Shown: positions 23,977-32,160 of the stretch, piece after piece
Numbering within the stretch: position 1 is the stretch's first letter
How the letters are laid out: the number at the start of each line of letters is the position of its first letter
Origin: Pedomonas sp051304405
GTDB lineage: Bacteria; Pseudomonadota; Alphaproteobacteria; Sphingomonadales; Sphingomonadaceae
Assembly: GCF_051304405.1 (NCBI RefSeq)
Contig: NZ_JBPPGG010000003.1
Coordinates: 1 to 64,000 of the forward strand
Length of the DNA: 64,000 nucleotides
Reading direction: 5' to 3'
Program-made: the position numbers and the translations under genes
Notes under the pieces: model-generated
The model's input: the letters and a program-made list of their open reading frames with translations, nothing else
Database searches by the model: none
Told to the model about the DNA's origin: nothing

Positions 23977-25665
23977 ATGAAAAATGATGTCATTCTGACA
24001 GTCTTGCCGAAGTTATATACCTGCCTCCAGAAGGTGGCCGTGCCGGCCGGGGGTGAGGGGGGCGAATACATCCTTTTCGTTTCCTGCACGGACGGCAAGG
24101 GTCGCGCGCGCGTCCAGACCTTCCGGGGCGAGACGCTGGCGGCAGCGTGGCGCCAGGCAACGGAGCGCTTGCGGCGGATCGTCCGGGAGACACCCGATCT
24201 TGCCCGCTGGCTTCGCGTCGACGTTGTGGACGCCATGCGCAAGAGCGACTGGGGAACGTTGAAAAAGCTGCTGACCCAGGTGAAGCGCAACTATTGCCGC
24301 CAGGGCCTCTCGCTGGATGCACACGGCCGGCACGCATTTCTGGAAACAGAGATCAACGCCAATGCCATGCTCTACGGCGGCCCGCGGATTTCCCACTGTG
24401 TGGTCAACGAGCAGAACTTCAAACGATATGCCCGCCTGCGCCACGGACTGGAGGACGTCAATTTTGACGACGCGGAGTCCGTCTGGATGTTTACGACCCG
24501 TGGGTTCTTCGTGAGCCGCGATGAGCCGCATCGCATTCATGAGCTGTACGGGAGTGGCCGGTCGGCAGGGCGGCGTGTCGTGGAGGAACTGGACGTCGCG
24601 ACACTGGAGGCGCTGATCCAGACCAGCAGCGGTTTTCTCGCGGGGCAGGTGCGGGAGGACGGCCGGTTTATCTACGGGTGGCACCCCTGTTTCGATCGTG
24701 AAATCGGGGCGTACAACGGACTGCGCCACGCCAGCACCACCTACGCCATGATCGAGGCGTGGGAGGTGACGCAGGACGATCGCCTGAAGGCGGCGATCGA
24801 CCGTGCACTTGCCTGGCTCGTCCGGGAAGCCATTCGCGACGTTTCCTTGCCCGATGGCACCACCGCCGCCTTTCTCGTCGACGTGGGCAACGAGATCAAG
24901 CTTGGCGCCAATGCCGTTGCGATCCTTGCCCTGACCCGATACGCGGCCGCCACGGGCTGTCGCGATCATCTGCCTCTGCTGGAGAAACTCGCGCTCGGCA
25001 TCCAGCACATGCAACGGAGCGACGATGGCTCCTTTGTCCATGTGCTCAACTATCCAGACCTCTCGCTCAAGGAAGCCTATCGCACGATCTATTACGAAGG
25101 CGAAGCGGCCTTCGGGCTGATGCGGCTCTATCATCTGACGGGAGACGCGCGCTGGCTGCAAACGGTTGAACGGGCGTTCGAGCACTTCATCGCACAGGAG
25201 CACTGGAAGCACCACGACCACTGGCTCAGCTACTGTGTCAATGAGCTGACCCGCTACCGCCAGGACGAGCGTTATTTCCGTTTCGGCATTCTGAATGTCC
25301 GGGACTATCTGGATTTTGTGCTGGAGCGGATTACCACCTTCCCGACGCTGCTCGAATTGATGATGGCTGCTCAGTCGATGCTCGACCGTCTGGCGGAATT
25401 GCCCCATCTGCATCATCTTCTTGGGGAGGTGGATCTGCCGAAGTTCAAGCGGGCCCTTCGTTTCCGGGCAAACTATCTTCTGAACGGTTATTTCTGGCCC
25501 GAACTTGCCATGTTCTATGCAAATCCCGCCCGTATCGCCGGGTCTTTCTTCATACGGCATCACGCTTTCCGTGTGCGCATTGACGACGTGGAGCATTATC
25601 TCTCGGGCCTGGTTGCCTATCGTAACCGGCTGGTGGCGCTTGCCTCCAGGGCCGAAGCGGCATGA
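23977..25665 (+). CDS. Unknown protein, putative alpha/alpha-barrel, paired with CapA-MurF
   Basis: 562 aa from the ATG at 23977, chosen because an in-frame GTG at 23911 lies upstream of a terminator-like hairpin. No signal peptide is apparent. Residues ~25-140 form a small alpha/beta region. Residues ~200-500 show helical hairpins with the Y-x-x-A-x-A-x-x-x-L/R-L-Y-x-L-T-G-D-x-R-W-L style of six-hairpin/epimerase-like toroids (for example LYHLTGDARWLQTVERAFEH). Candidate polar active-site stretches are YGWHPCFDREIGAYNGLRHA and HWKHHDHWLSYCVNELTRY. I do not recognise a named family with confidence. It is followed after 42 bp by a CapA-MurF fusion gene, so the two probably act on the same polymer or amide-linked product. 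A weak AGAG is the only ribosome site seen. Confidence 0.6.
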   Translation: MKNDVILTVLPKLYTCLQKVAVPAGGEGGEYILFVSCTDGKGRARVQTFRGETLAAAWRQATERLRRIVRETPDLARWLRVDVVDAMRKSDWGTLKKLLTQVKRNYCRQGLSLDAHGRHAFLETEINANAMLYGGPRISHCVVNEQNFKRYARLRHGLEDVNFDDAESVWMFTTRGFFVSRDEPHRIHELYGSGRSAGRRVVEELDVATLEALIQTSSGFLAGQVREDGRFIYGWHPCFDREIGAYNGLRHASTTYAMIEAWEVTQDDRLKAAIDRALAWLVREAIRDVSLPDGTTAAFLVDVGNEIKLGANAVAILALTRYAAATGCRDHLPLLEKLALGIQHMQRSDDGSFVHVLNYPDLSLKEAYRTIYYEGEAAFGLMRLYHLTGDARWLQTVERAFEHFIAQEHWKHHDHWLSYCVNELTRYRQDERYFRFGILNVRDYLDFVLERITTFPTLLELMMAAQSMLDRLAELPHLHHLLGEVDLPKFKRALRFRANYLLNGYFWPELAMFYANPARIAGSFFIRHHAFRVRIDDVEHYLSGLVAYRNRLVALASRAEAA

Positions 25666-25707
25666 TGCGCCAGTCTGGTCTCACCTGGCCTCTGACAAGG
25701 ACGGAAA

Positions 25708-28700
25708 ATGGTTGAACTTGCGCACCGGTCGGGCCGGCTCGTGACTGTGGCCTGGGGCGGCGATGTCAATATCGGGCGCCGGTTCCACTATGGCATCAAC
25801 GATGTGGACGGCCGCAATGCGCTTGCGGCCCTTCAGCCGCTGGTGGATGCGGACATCGGGATCATCAACCTGGAATGCGTGGTCGCAACGTCAGGCGTCG
25901 CATGCGTCGACAAGGGGGAAAGGGCATCCTACTATTTCCGGGCGCGGCCGGAGATGCTCGACGTTCTGGTCCGGGGCGGCGTGGATCTGGTGGCGACCGC
26001 AAACAATCACTCCGGCGATTATGGCCCGGATGCCTTGGTTGAGCAGGCGGAATGGCTTGAGGCGGCCGGGCTCGGATACGCCGGATCGGGGCGCACTCTC
26101 GAAGAGGCCTTCCGCCCGGTTTTCCGGCGCGCTGGCGCACTCGATATTGCGCTGTTCGCGCTTGATGCGACCCAGGCGAGCTTTGCGGCTGGTGAGACGA
26201 CGCCCGGAACGGCGTGGCTTGATCCCGCGAGGCCGCAGGACTGGCATGACCTCATGGCGCCGCGCATCGCCGCGGCCCGGGCGCAGGCAGATGTCATTCT
26301 CGTTGCCATCCACTGGGGCCGCAACAACGTCCATCAGCCCGATGCGCTGGAAATCGCTGGCGGTCATGCCCTGATCGATGCCGGGGCGGATGCGGTGTTG
26401 GGCTCGTCTGCCCACGTGTTGCAGGGAATCGAGGTCTACAAGGGACGGCCCATCCTGCACGATGCTGGTGATCTGCTGTTCGATGCCCTCCGGCGCACGG
26501 ACCGGGACGGCGGTCTGTTCTCGCTCGACATGGACCATCGCGGGGTGCACTGCGTCCGTTTCTCACCCCTTGAGCTGGGCTTCTGCGCGGCTGCTGTGCC
26601 GGACCGCGCCCTGGCGCGTGAGATGACGCACCGGTTTGCGGCAAAATGCGCGGCCCTCGGGACCCGGCTTGAGGTCCATGAGGATGGAACCGGTCAGGTT
26701 GATCTGGCGCCGCCCGAGAGGGACGTCCGCCAGAGTGAGGGTCCAGCCGAGGCGGCAACCCCGGTGCGTCAAACTCCGGCGCCACTCGACCAGCCGCGTG
26801 CCGAGTGGCTGGCGGATGAGGTGCCCCAAGACGCGCTGCTTACCGAACCCTTGCGGATCGGGCCGATGGAGCTTCTGGGGGTGCGGACATCTCCCGAGCG
26901 GCTGGATCGGGTCGGTCTGATTGCCGTTGAATCCTGGTGGCGCCTTGTCGAGCCAGCGGACCGCGATTGGCGCATCGATTTCCGCGCGGTCCCGGACAAG
27001 CGGGGAGCGATCGGCGACTGGGGCCTCAGCTGTGATCATGATCCGTGCGACTGGATGTGGCCGCTCACCCGCTGGCAGGTGGGACAGGTCTATCGGGACT
27101 TCTATACACTCAGGCCGTCTTCCGTGCGGGACTGGCAGGATGTGGCGCTGACGCTTTCCGTCGGGCTTGTGTGCGGCAAGGAGCGGATTGCCCGTCAGAT
27201 GCTGCCACGCCAGGTGCGCTTCCAGTTGTCGCCCAAGGCCGGATATGCGGTGTTCCGCGCCCATCCGCCTCGGTATCAGGTGCCCGCGCCCGACAGGATC
27301 AGTCCGACGCCGGAAATTCTCTGGACCGCCGAACAGTTGGTGGAGATCACCGGCGGGAAATGGCTTGTACCGCCACCAGAGACCTGGTTCGTCCGTTCGG
27401 TCACGCACAAGAGCAGGCAGATGGACAACTGGTACATGCCTGCGCCGAGACTGCTGGCTGTCATCGACCAGAAAATGGCGATGAAGCACGAGCTGTCGGA
27501 CTTTACAGCCGGCAAGTTCTGGGATGCACACGACCGGCTGTCCGGGTTGCAGGACAGGATCTCCGGCGCAATTGTCGCCAGGCCGGTGGAGGGATTGAGG
27601 CCGGATCTGCCGCTGCTTCTGGTGCCCGATCCGCTGCATGCGTTGATCCAGCTCGGCGCGGCGGCGCGCAACCGGCTGGCGGGCCATGTGGTGGCCATAA
27701 CGGGAAGTGCGGGCAAGACCTCCCAGGGGCTCATGCTGATGTCGGCTCTCGGCAGGGACCGGAAGGTGCTGGGCAATTCCAGCCTCAACTACAACTCCCG
27801 GGTCGGGATCCTGCACCTGCTGGCCAATGCCCCGGCGTCAACCGACGTTGTGGTGGTCGAGGCGGCGGTGAGCGCAATCAATGCGCCAAGGTTCCAGAAT
27901 ATCCATCTGGTGCGCCCGGACATTGCCATCGTGACCAATGTGGGCCCGTCACACATGCGCTCGCCTGATGAGGGCGTCGAACATGTGGCCCGCCGCAAGG
28001 CCAACATCATCAAGGGCATGGTGCCGGGCGGAACCCTGCTGCTGAACAGCGAGATCGCATGCCGGGAAATCTTCATGGAACGCGCAGCCGAGCGCGGCGT
28101 GAAGGTGATGACCTTCGGCGAGGGTGATAACGCTGATATCCGGCTGCTTGGCTACGATCAGGCAACCGGGCAGGTGAGGGCAGTGCTGCCGGATGGATCT
28201 GTGCTCGAATACCGGCTTGGTGCGCCCGGCCGGCATATGGCTCTGAACAGCCTGGCGTGTCTTGGCGTGCGCATTCTGCTGGGCGGCGATCTCGCGACTG
28301 TTCTCGACGGGCTGGCTGCCTTCCGACCGGCGGGGGGCAGGGGAGCCGTGCGTCAGGTTGCGTTCGAGGGCATGGACCTGACGATTATTGATGAGGCCTA
28401 CAATGCGAACCCAATTTCCATGCGGGCGGCTCTGGAGACGTTTTCCGCACTGGATGTGAAGGGGCGCCGGGTCCTGGTTCTGGGGGACATGGCAGAACTG
28501 GGCCCGCATGCTGCGCGCTATCACCGAGAACTGGCGGCGCAGGTGCTAGCTGCCAGGGCTGGCAAAGTGCTGCTGTGCGGCCCGCTGATGGCCGATCTGT
28601 GGGAGGAGCTGAAGCGATCCACGGATGATGGCATCGACGCCACCCATTATTCCGGAGTGGATGCGCTATTGCCGGACATCGGCAACCAGCTGGAGTCCGG

Positions 28701-28785
28701 CGACACGGTGCTGATCAAGGCATCCAATTCTGTCGGACTGCACCGTGTTGTGGATCGGCTGACAGAAAACGGGCGACCCGGCTGA
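25708..28785 (+). CDS. CapA-like metallophosphatase fused to a MurF-type ligase
   Basis: 1025 aa. Residues ~10-320 match the CapA/PgsA poly-gamma-glutamate family: GDVNIGR, NLECVV, ANNHSGDYG, HWGRN and GSSAHVLQGIE carry the metal-binding positions. Residues ~545-1020 are a three-domain Mur ligase: an N-terminal MurF-like domain (WTAEQLVEITGGKW), the ATP loop GSAGKTS (667), the carbamylated-Lys region and the MurF motifs DEAYNANPISMRAAL (895) and VLGDMAELG. The ~220 residues between are unassigned. Mur ligases form amide bonds from ATP, and CapA proteins accompany amide-linked polymers, so synthesis or attachment of a peptide-like polymer is likely. The substrate is unknown. A genuine MurF for peptidoglycan would not carry the CapA fusion. 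Ribosome site AAGGACGG. Confidence 0.8.
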   Translation: MVELAHRSGRLVTVAWGGDVNIGRRFHYGINDVDGRNALAALQPLVDADIGIINLECVVATSGVACVDKGERASYYFRARPEMLDVLVRGGVDLVATANNHSGDYGPDALVEQAEWLEAAGLGYAGSGRTLEEAFRPVFRRAGALDIALFALDATQASFAAGETTPGTAWLDPARPQDWHDLMAPRIAAARAQADVILVAIHWGRNNVHQPDALEIAGGHALIDAGADAVLGSSAHVLQGIEVYKGRPILHDAGDLLFDALRRTDRDGGLFSLDMDHRGVHCVRFSPLELGFCAAAVPDRALAREMTHRFAAKCAALGTRLEVHEDGTGQVDLAPPERDVRQSEGPAEAATPVRQTPAPLDQPRAEWLADEVPQDALLTEPLRIGPMELLGVRTSPERLDRVGLIAVESWWRLVEPADRDWRIDFRAVPDKRGAIGDWGLSCDHDPCDWMWPLTRWQVGQVYRDFYTLRPSSVRDWQDVALTLSVGLVCGKERIARQMLPRQVRFQLSPKAGYAVFRAHPPRYQVPAPDRISPTPEILWTAEQLVEITGGKWLVPPPETWFVRSVTHKSRQMDNWYMPAPRLLAVIDQKMAMKHELSDFTAGKFWDAHDRLSGLQDRISGAIVARPVEGLRPDLPLLLVPDPLHALIQLGAAARNRLAGHVVAITGSAGKTSQGLMLMSALGRDRKVLGNSSLNYNSRVGILHLLANAPASTDVVVVEAAVSAINAPRFQNIHLVRPDIAIVTNVGPSHMRSPDEGVEHVARRKANIIKGMVPGGTLLLNSEIACREIFMERAAERGVKVMTFGEGDNADIRLLGYDQATGQVRAVLPDGSVLEYRLGAPGRHMALNSLACLGVRILLGGDLATVLDGLAAFRPAGGRGAVRQVAFEGMDLTIIDEAYNANPISMRAALETFSALDVKGRRVLVLGDMAELGPHAARYHRELAAQVLAARAGKVLLCGPLMADLWEELKRSTDDGIDATHYSGVDALLPDIGNQLESGDTVLIKASNSVGLHRVVDRLTENGRPG

Positions 28786-28799
28786 ACCGGATCGCCCGT
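28769..28799. terminator. Bidirectional terminator between convergent genes
   Basis: ACGGGCGA (28769-28776) pairs with TCGCCCGT (28792-28799), with an inner CCGG/CCGG. It overlaps the end of the CapA-MurF gene and sits just before the end of the minus-strand beta-galactosidase gene. Confidence 0.7.
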
Positions 28800-28805
28800 C
28801 GTTCC

Positions 28806-31800
28806 TCAGTTCTTTGCCGGTTGTGCCGTGATCGGCTCCAAGCGGAAGCTGAAGCTGAGCGGCTTGAGCGGGATGCGGTACGGCATGTGCGGCCGCCCCT
28901 CCAGATTCCAGCCCGTATCGCCGCCAACGCCTGCCTGCAGGGCGTCGACCAGCAGCGTGCCGTTGCCATGCGGTTCGATGTCGGAGCTGTGGCGCTCGCC
29001 GAGCGGCCGCGGCATCAGGTCCGCATACGGGAAAGCCAGCGCGTTGACGGAAAGCGGCGTAGCTCCCGTCACGCGAATGCCCCGGCCATCTTTGGCCGTC
29101 AGCGCGATCCAGCGGGTGTCGGCCTTGGCGCCGGTCTCCTGCGGGCGCACATAGTCGTGGTGCTGCTCGGCAAGTTTGCCGGACCACAGCCCGAAGGCAC
29201 CGCTCGTCTTGCGATCCCAGTAGGTCTCGTGCGGGCCACGGCCGTACCAGAATACGTCCGCGAATTCGGGCGTCGTCTCGAAGGCAAAGCCGATCCGCAG
29301 CGGATCCGGCAGGTCGGGTTTCAGCGGCTCGAACTGGCCGGTGACCGTGACCGCGCCGTCGCCACCCATCTCGTAGCGGGAGACGAACCGGGCCGCGCCC
29401 GCGCCCAGCCTGTAGGTGACGGTGACAACACCGGTGCCGTTCTCGCCCTTGCCGACGGTCAGCTCGTGCATGTGCCGCCGCTCGGACATCTTGCGCCAGA
29501 TCAGGTGCGACTGCTCCACGCCTGCGCCGATGTCGTTGTCGGTGAGCGCCCGGTAGAAGTTGGGCGCGCCGCCTGACAGCAGGAGCTGACCGCCGTAGCC
29601 GTAACGCTCGATGAGGCCGGTGGTGCGGTTGATCACCAGTTCGGCCCCGCCGGCCGCCATGCGGATCTGCCCGTCCTTTTCCGCCACCGATACCGCTCCG
29701 GGTTTCGCCGCCACGTCGCGCGCCGCCGGGGCCGAGAGGATAAACTGCTCCCACGCGACCACGTGGTCCGCAGGCACCAGGGGGATGGCGTTGGGCTTGG
29801 CGCGTGCGCGCACGGTCAGCACATACTCCTTCGCCGGGTCGCGCCGGACATCGGGGAGCGGAACGGTAAACGCACGGGTTTCGCCCGCAGCCGCCGCGAC
29901 ATTTGCAAGGGGGCCGTTCGCAACCTCGCGGCCGTCTTCCAGCAATGACCATTCGAAGCGCAGGCCGCTGAGATCGACAAAGGCGTTGCGATTGATGACC
30001 CGGAGCCGGCCCGCACCCGCATCTTCGGCTTCGAACGCCACCGGCGCATAGACCTTGGCCACTTCATGATAGTGAGGGTTGGGCGTGCGGTCCGGCTGGA
30101 TCAGGCCGTCCGCCACGACGCTCGGCCCCTCGCGCGGGGACTCGCCGAAATCGAAGCCGGATGCCCAATAGTTGCGCCCCTTTGCATCCTTGCGGATCAG
30201 CGTCTGATCAACCCAGTCCCAGATGAAGCCGCCCTGGAGTTTGGGGTGGGCGTAGATGACTTTCCAGTAGTCCGCCAGGTTGCCCACGCTGTTGCCCATG
30301 GCGTGGGCATATTCGGTCTGGATCATCGGCTGGGTGAAGTGGGGATCGGTCGCATAGTCGATCATGTTCTCGATATCGTCGTACATGGGTGCGTAGATAT
30401 CGACATAGTCATTGATGCCATGCTGCATGCTGGTGGTGCCCCAGCCGAGGAAGCTGAGCACCCGGCCGGGGTCGCGCGACTTCACCCATTTCCCCGCCGC
30501 CTCGAAGCTGGGGCCAACGCCCGCTTCGTTGCCGAGCGACCAGAAGATGATGGAGGGGTGGTTCTTGTCGCGCTCCACCATGCGCTGGACGCGGTCGAGA
30601 ATGGCCGCGGCGAACTCGGGCTGCTTGCCGATCATGCGGTCATCGGGGCTCTCAAGGCCGCCCATGAACTCGTGCGCTTCGACATTGGCTTCGTCCATGA
30701 TGTAGAAGCCATACTCGTCGGCGAGTTCGTACCAGCGCGGATCGTTTGGATAGTGAGAGGCGCGCACGGCGTTGATGTTCGCCAGCTTCATCAGCTCCAT
30801 GTCGCGGCGCATGGACTCTTCGGTGATGACACGCAGGTTGTAGGGGTCGTGCTCGTGGCGGTTGACACCACGGATCATGACCCGCCTGCCGTTCACGCGG
30901 ATCTCGTTGCCGAACTCTCCATTCTTCACGATCTCGACCGTGCGGAAGCCGATGCGGCGGCTGGTGGCCTCCAGCACTTCACCCTTGTCGTCGATCAGCT
31001 CGATCAGCAGCGTATAGAGGTTGGGCGTCTCGGCGGACCAGGGGCGCACCGAGGGAATGGTGCCGCCCAGCGTCACTTTCTGGCCAACGGACCGCGCGGG
31101 GATGGCCCGGGACTGCGTCAGCACCGGCTTGTCGCCGTCCAGCACCGTCGCCTTGACCCGGGTGGCGCGCTTCTTGCCGGCCAGTTCGATGTCCAGCGCA
31201 AACACGCCGTCGCGATAGGCCTTGTCGAGCCCCGCATGAACCTCGAAGTCGCGGATGTGCGTCTCGGGCGTGGCAAAGAGGTAGACGCTGCGCTCGATGC
31301 CATTGACGCGCCAGAAGTCCTGATCTTCCAGATAGCTGCCGTCGGCAAAGCGGTAGACCTCGATCGCGATGGTGTTGCGGCCCGGCCTGACATGCGGGGT
31401 CAGATCGAACTCGGAGGGCAGTTTCTGGTCTTCCGAATATCCAACCTTCCTGCCGTTCACCCAGACGTAATAGGCCGCGCCTGCCGCGCCGATGTGCAGA
31501 AACACGCGGCGGCCCTGCCAGTCCGCAGGCAGGTCGAAGTCGCGCCGGTAAGACCCGACTTCATTGAGGCTGTGGTCGATGAACGGCGGGTTGGGCTCGA
31601 AGGGGTAGTTGCTGTTGTTGAAATAGGGGCGGCCGTAGCCTTCCATCTGGATGGTGGCCGGCACGCGGATGGTGCCCCAGGTGGAGACGTCATAGTCCTC
31701 CCGCCAGAAGTCGGCGGGGCGCTCCTCCGGGGTTTTGGAATAGTGGAACTTCCAGGTGCCATCGAGCGACAGCCGGTAGCGCGCCTGGGCCGGATCTTGC

Positions 31801-31985
31801 GACAGGGCCGCCTCGACGCTGTGGAAGCTGGTGAAGGTGGCGCGCGCCGGTTCCTTGCCGATCTGGAAGATCTCCGGGCGCTCCCATTCGGCGCGCTCCG
31901 GTTCCCCGGCATGGGTGTTTGCCGCGCAAATGCTGAGCAGGCCAAGCGCAACGGATGCACACAAAGCCGCTTTGGCAGCTTTCAT
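28806..31985 (-). CDS. Exported GH2 beta-galactosidase
   Basis: 1059 aa, the length of LacZ plus a signal peptide (residues 1-26, ending NTHA). It has the full LacZ domain order: sugar-binding jelly roll (PATIQMEGYGRPYFNN), Ig-like domains, a TIM barrel with the acid/base Glu in SLGNEAG (about 487) and the nucleophile in QTEYAHAMGN (about 557), then the Bgal small-chain domain. HYPNDPRW and the barrel motif RGVNRHEHDP support GH2. Export to the periplasm fits removal of terminal beta-galactose from imported glycans or glycopeptides rather than lactose use; no lactose permease or LacI is nearby. It is divergent from a DPP-IV-like peptidase gene, with a GTATAC motif in the shared 175-bp gap. 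Confidence 0.92.
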   Translation of the reverse strand: MKAAKAALCASVALGLLSICAANTHAGEPERAEWERPEIFQIGKEPARATFTSFHSVEAALSQDPAQARYRLSLDGTWKFHYSKTPEERPADFWREDYDVSTWGTIRVPATIQMEGYGRPYFNNSNYPFEPNPPFIDHSLNEVGSYRRDFDLPADWQGRRVFLHIGAAGAAYYVWVNGRKVGYSEDQKLPSEFDLTPHVRPGRNTIAIEVYRFADGSYLEDQDFWRVNGIERSVYLFATPETHIRDFEVHAGLDKAYRDGVFALDIELAGKKRATRVKATVLDGDKPVLTQSRAIPARSVGQKVTLGGTIPSVRPWSAETPNLYTLLIELIDDKGEVLEATSRRIGFRTVEIVKNGEFGNEIRVNGRRVMIRGVNRHEHDPYNLRVITEESMRRDMELMKLANINAVRASHYPNDPRWYELADEYGFYIMDEANVEAHEFMGGLESPDDRMIGKQPEFAAAILDRVQRMVERDKNHPSIIFWSLGNEAGVGPSFEAAGKWVKSRDPGRVLSFLGWGTTSMQHGINDYVDIYAPMYDDIENMIDYATDPHFTQPMIQTEYAHAMGNSVGNLADYWKVIYAHPKLQGGFIWDWVDQTLIRKDAKGRNYWASGFDFGESPREGPSVVADGLIQPDRTPNPHYHEVAKVYAPVAFEAEDAGAGRLRVINRNAFVDLSGLRFEWSLLEDGREVANGPLANVAAAAGETRAFTVPLPDVRRDPAKEYVLTVRARAKPNAIPLVPADHVVAWEQFILSAPAARDVAAKPGAVSVAEKDGQIRMAAGGAELVINRTTGLIERYGYGGQLLLSGGAPNFYRALTDNDIGAGVEQSHLIWRKMSERRHMHELTVGKGENGTGVVTVTYRLGAGAARFVSRYEMGGDGAVTVTGQFEPLKPDLPDPLRIGFAFETTPEFADVFWYGRGPHETYWDRKTSGAFGLWSGKLAEQHHDYVRPQETGAKADTRWIALTAKDGRGIRVTGATPLSVNALAFPYADLMPRPLGERHSSDIEPHGNGTLLVDALQAGVGGDTGWNLEGRPHMPYRIPLKPLSFSFRLEPITAQPAKN

Positions 31986-32160
31986 CGATACTTCTCCCTA
32001 CACTACTTTTTGGCGGACGCGCCCGGCTCGCCAGCCGCGACCCTTGATTCCGCGCCATCCAAGCTGTTGTTCTGGTGACGGTATAGAAAGTACTTTAACA
32101 ATCCCCGGATGGTTCGTATACGGTATAATCTTTCGATCCGTTGCAAAGGGACCTGCGCCG
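31986..32160. promoter_or_regulatory. Divergent promoter region with GTATAC motif
   Basis: The 175-bp gap drives the GH2 gene leftwards and the peptidase gene rightwards. It contains GTATAC at 32116-32121 followed by GGTATAAT (a good -10-like TATAAT at 32124-32129). The motif GTATACnGTAT recurs at 34673 before the GH127 gene. A GntR-family regulator of the UxuR/FadR type, whose known sites centre on GTATAC, is a reasonable guess. The regulator gene is not in the window. Confidence 0.55.

Noticed and set aside
28769..28799. Riboswitch or attenuator downstream of the CapA-MurF gene
   Set aside because: The simple symmetric hairpin between convergent gene ends is adequately explained as a bidirectional terminator.
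30066..32078. A 670-codon plus-strand frame
   Set aside because: Antisense to the GH2 beta-galactosidase, whose catalytic motifs are intact. The Gly/Val/His-rich translation has no domain.
31831..32160. N-terminal extension of the S9B peptidase into the GH2 gene
   Set aside because: The extension overlaps the divergent gene and has no family match. The ATG at 32161 gives a proper signal peptide.
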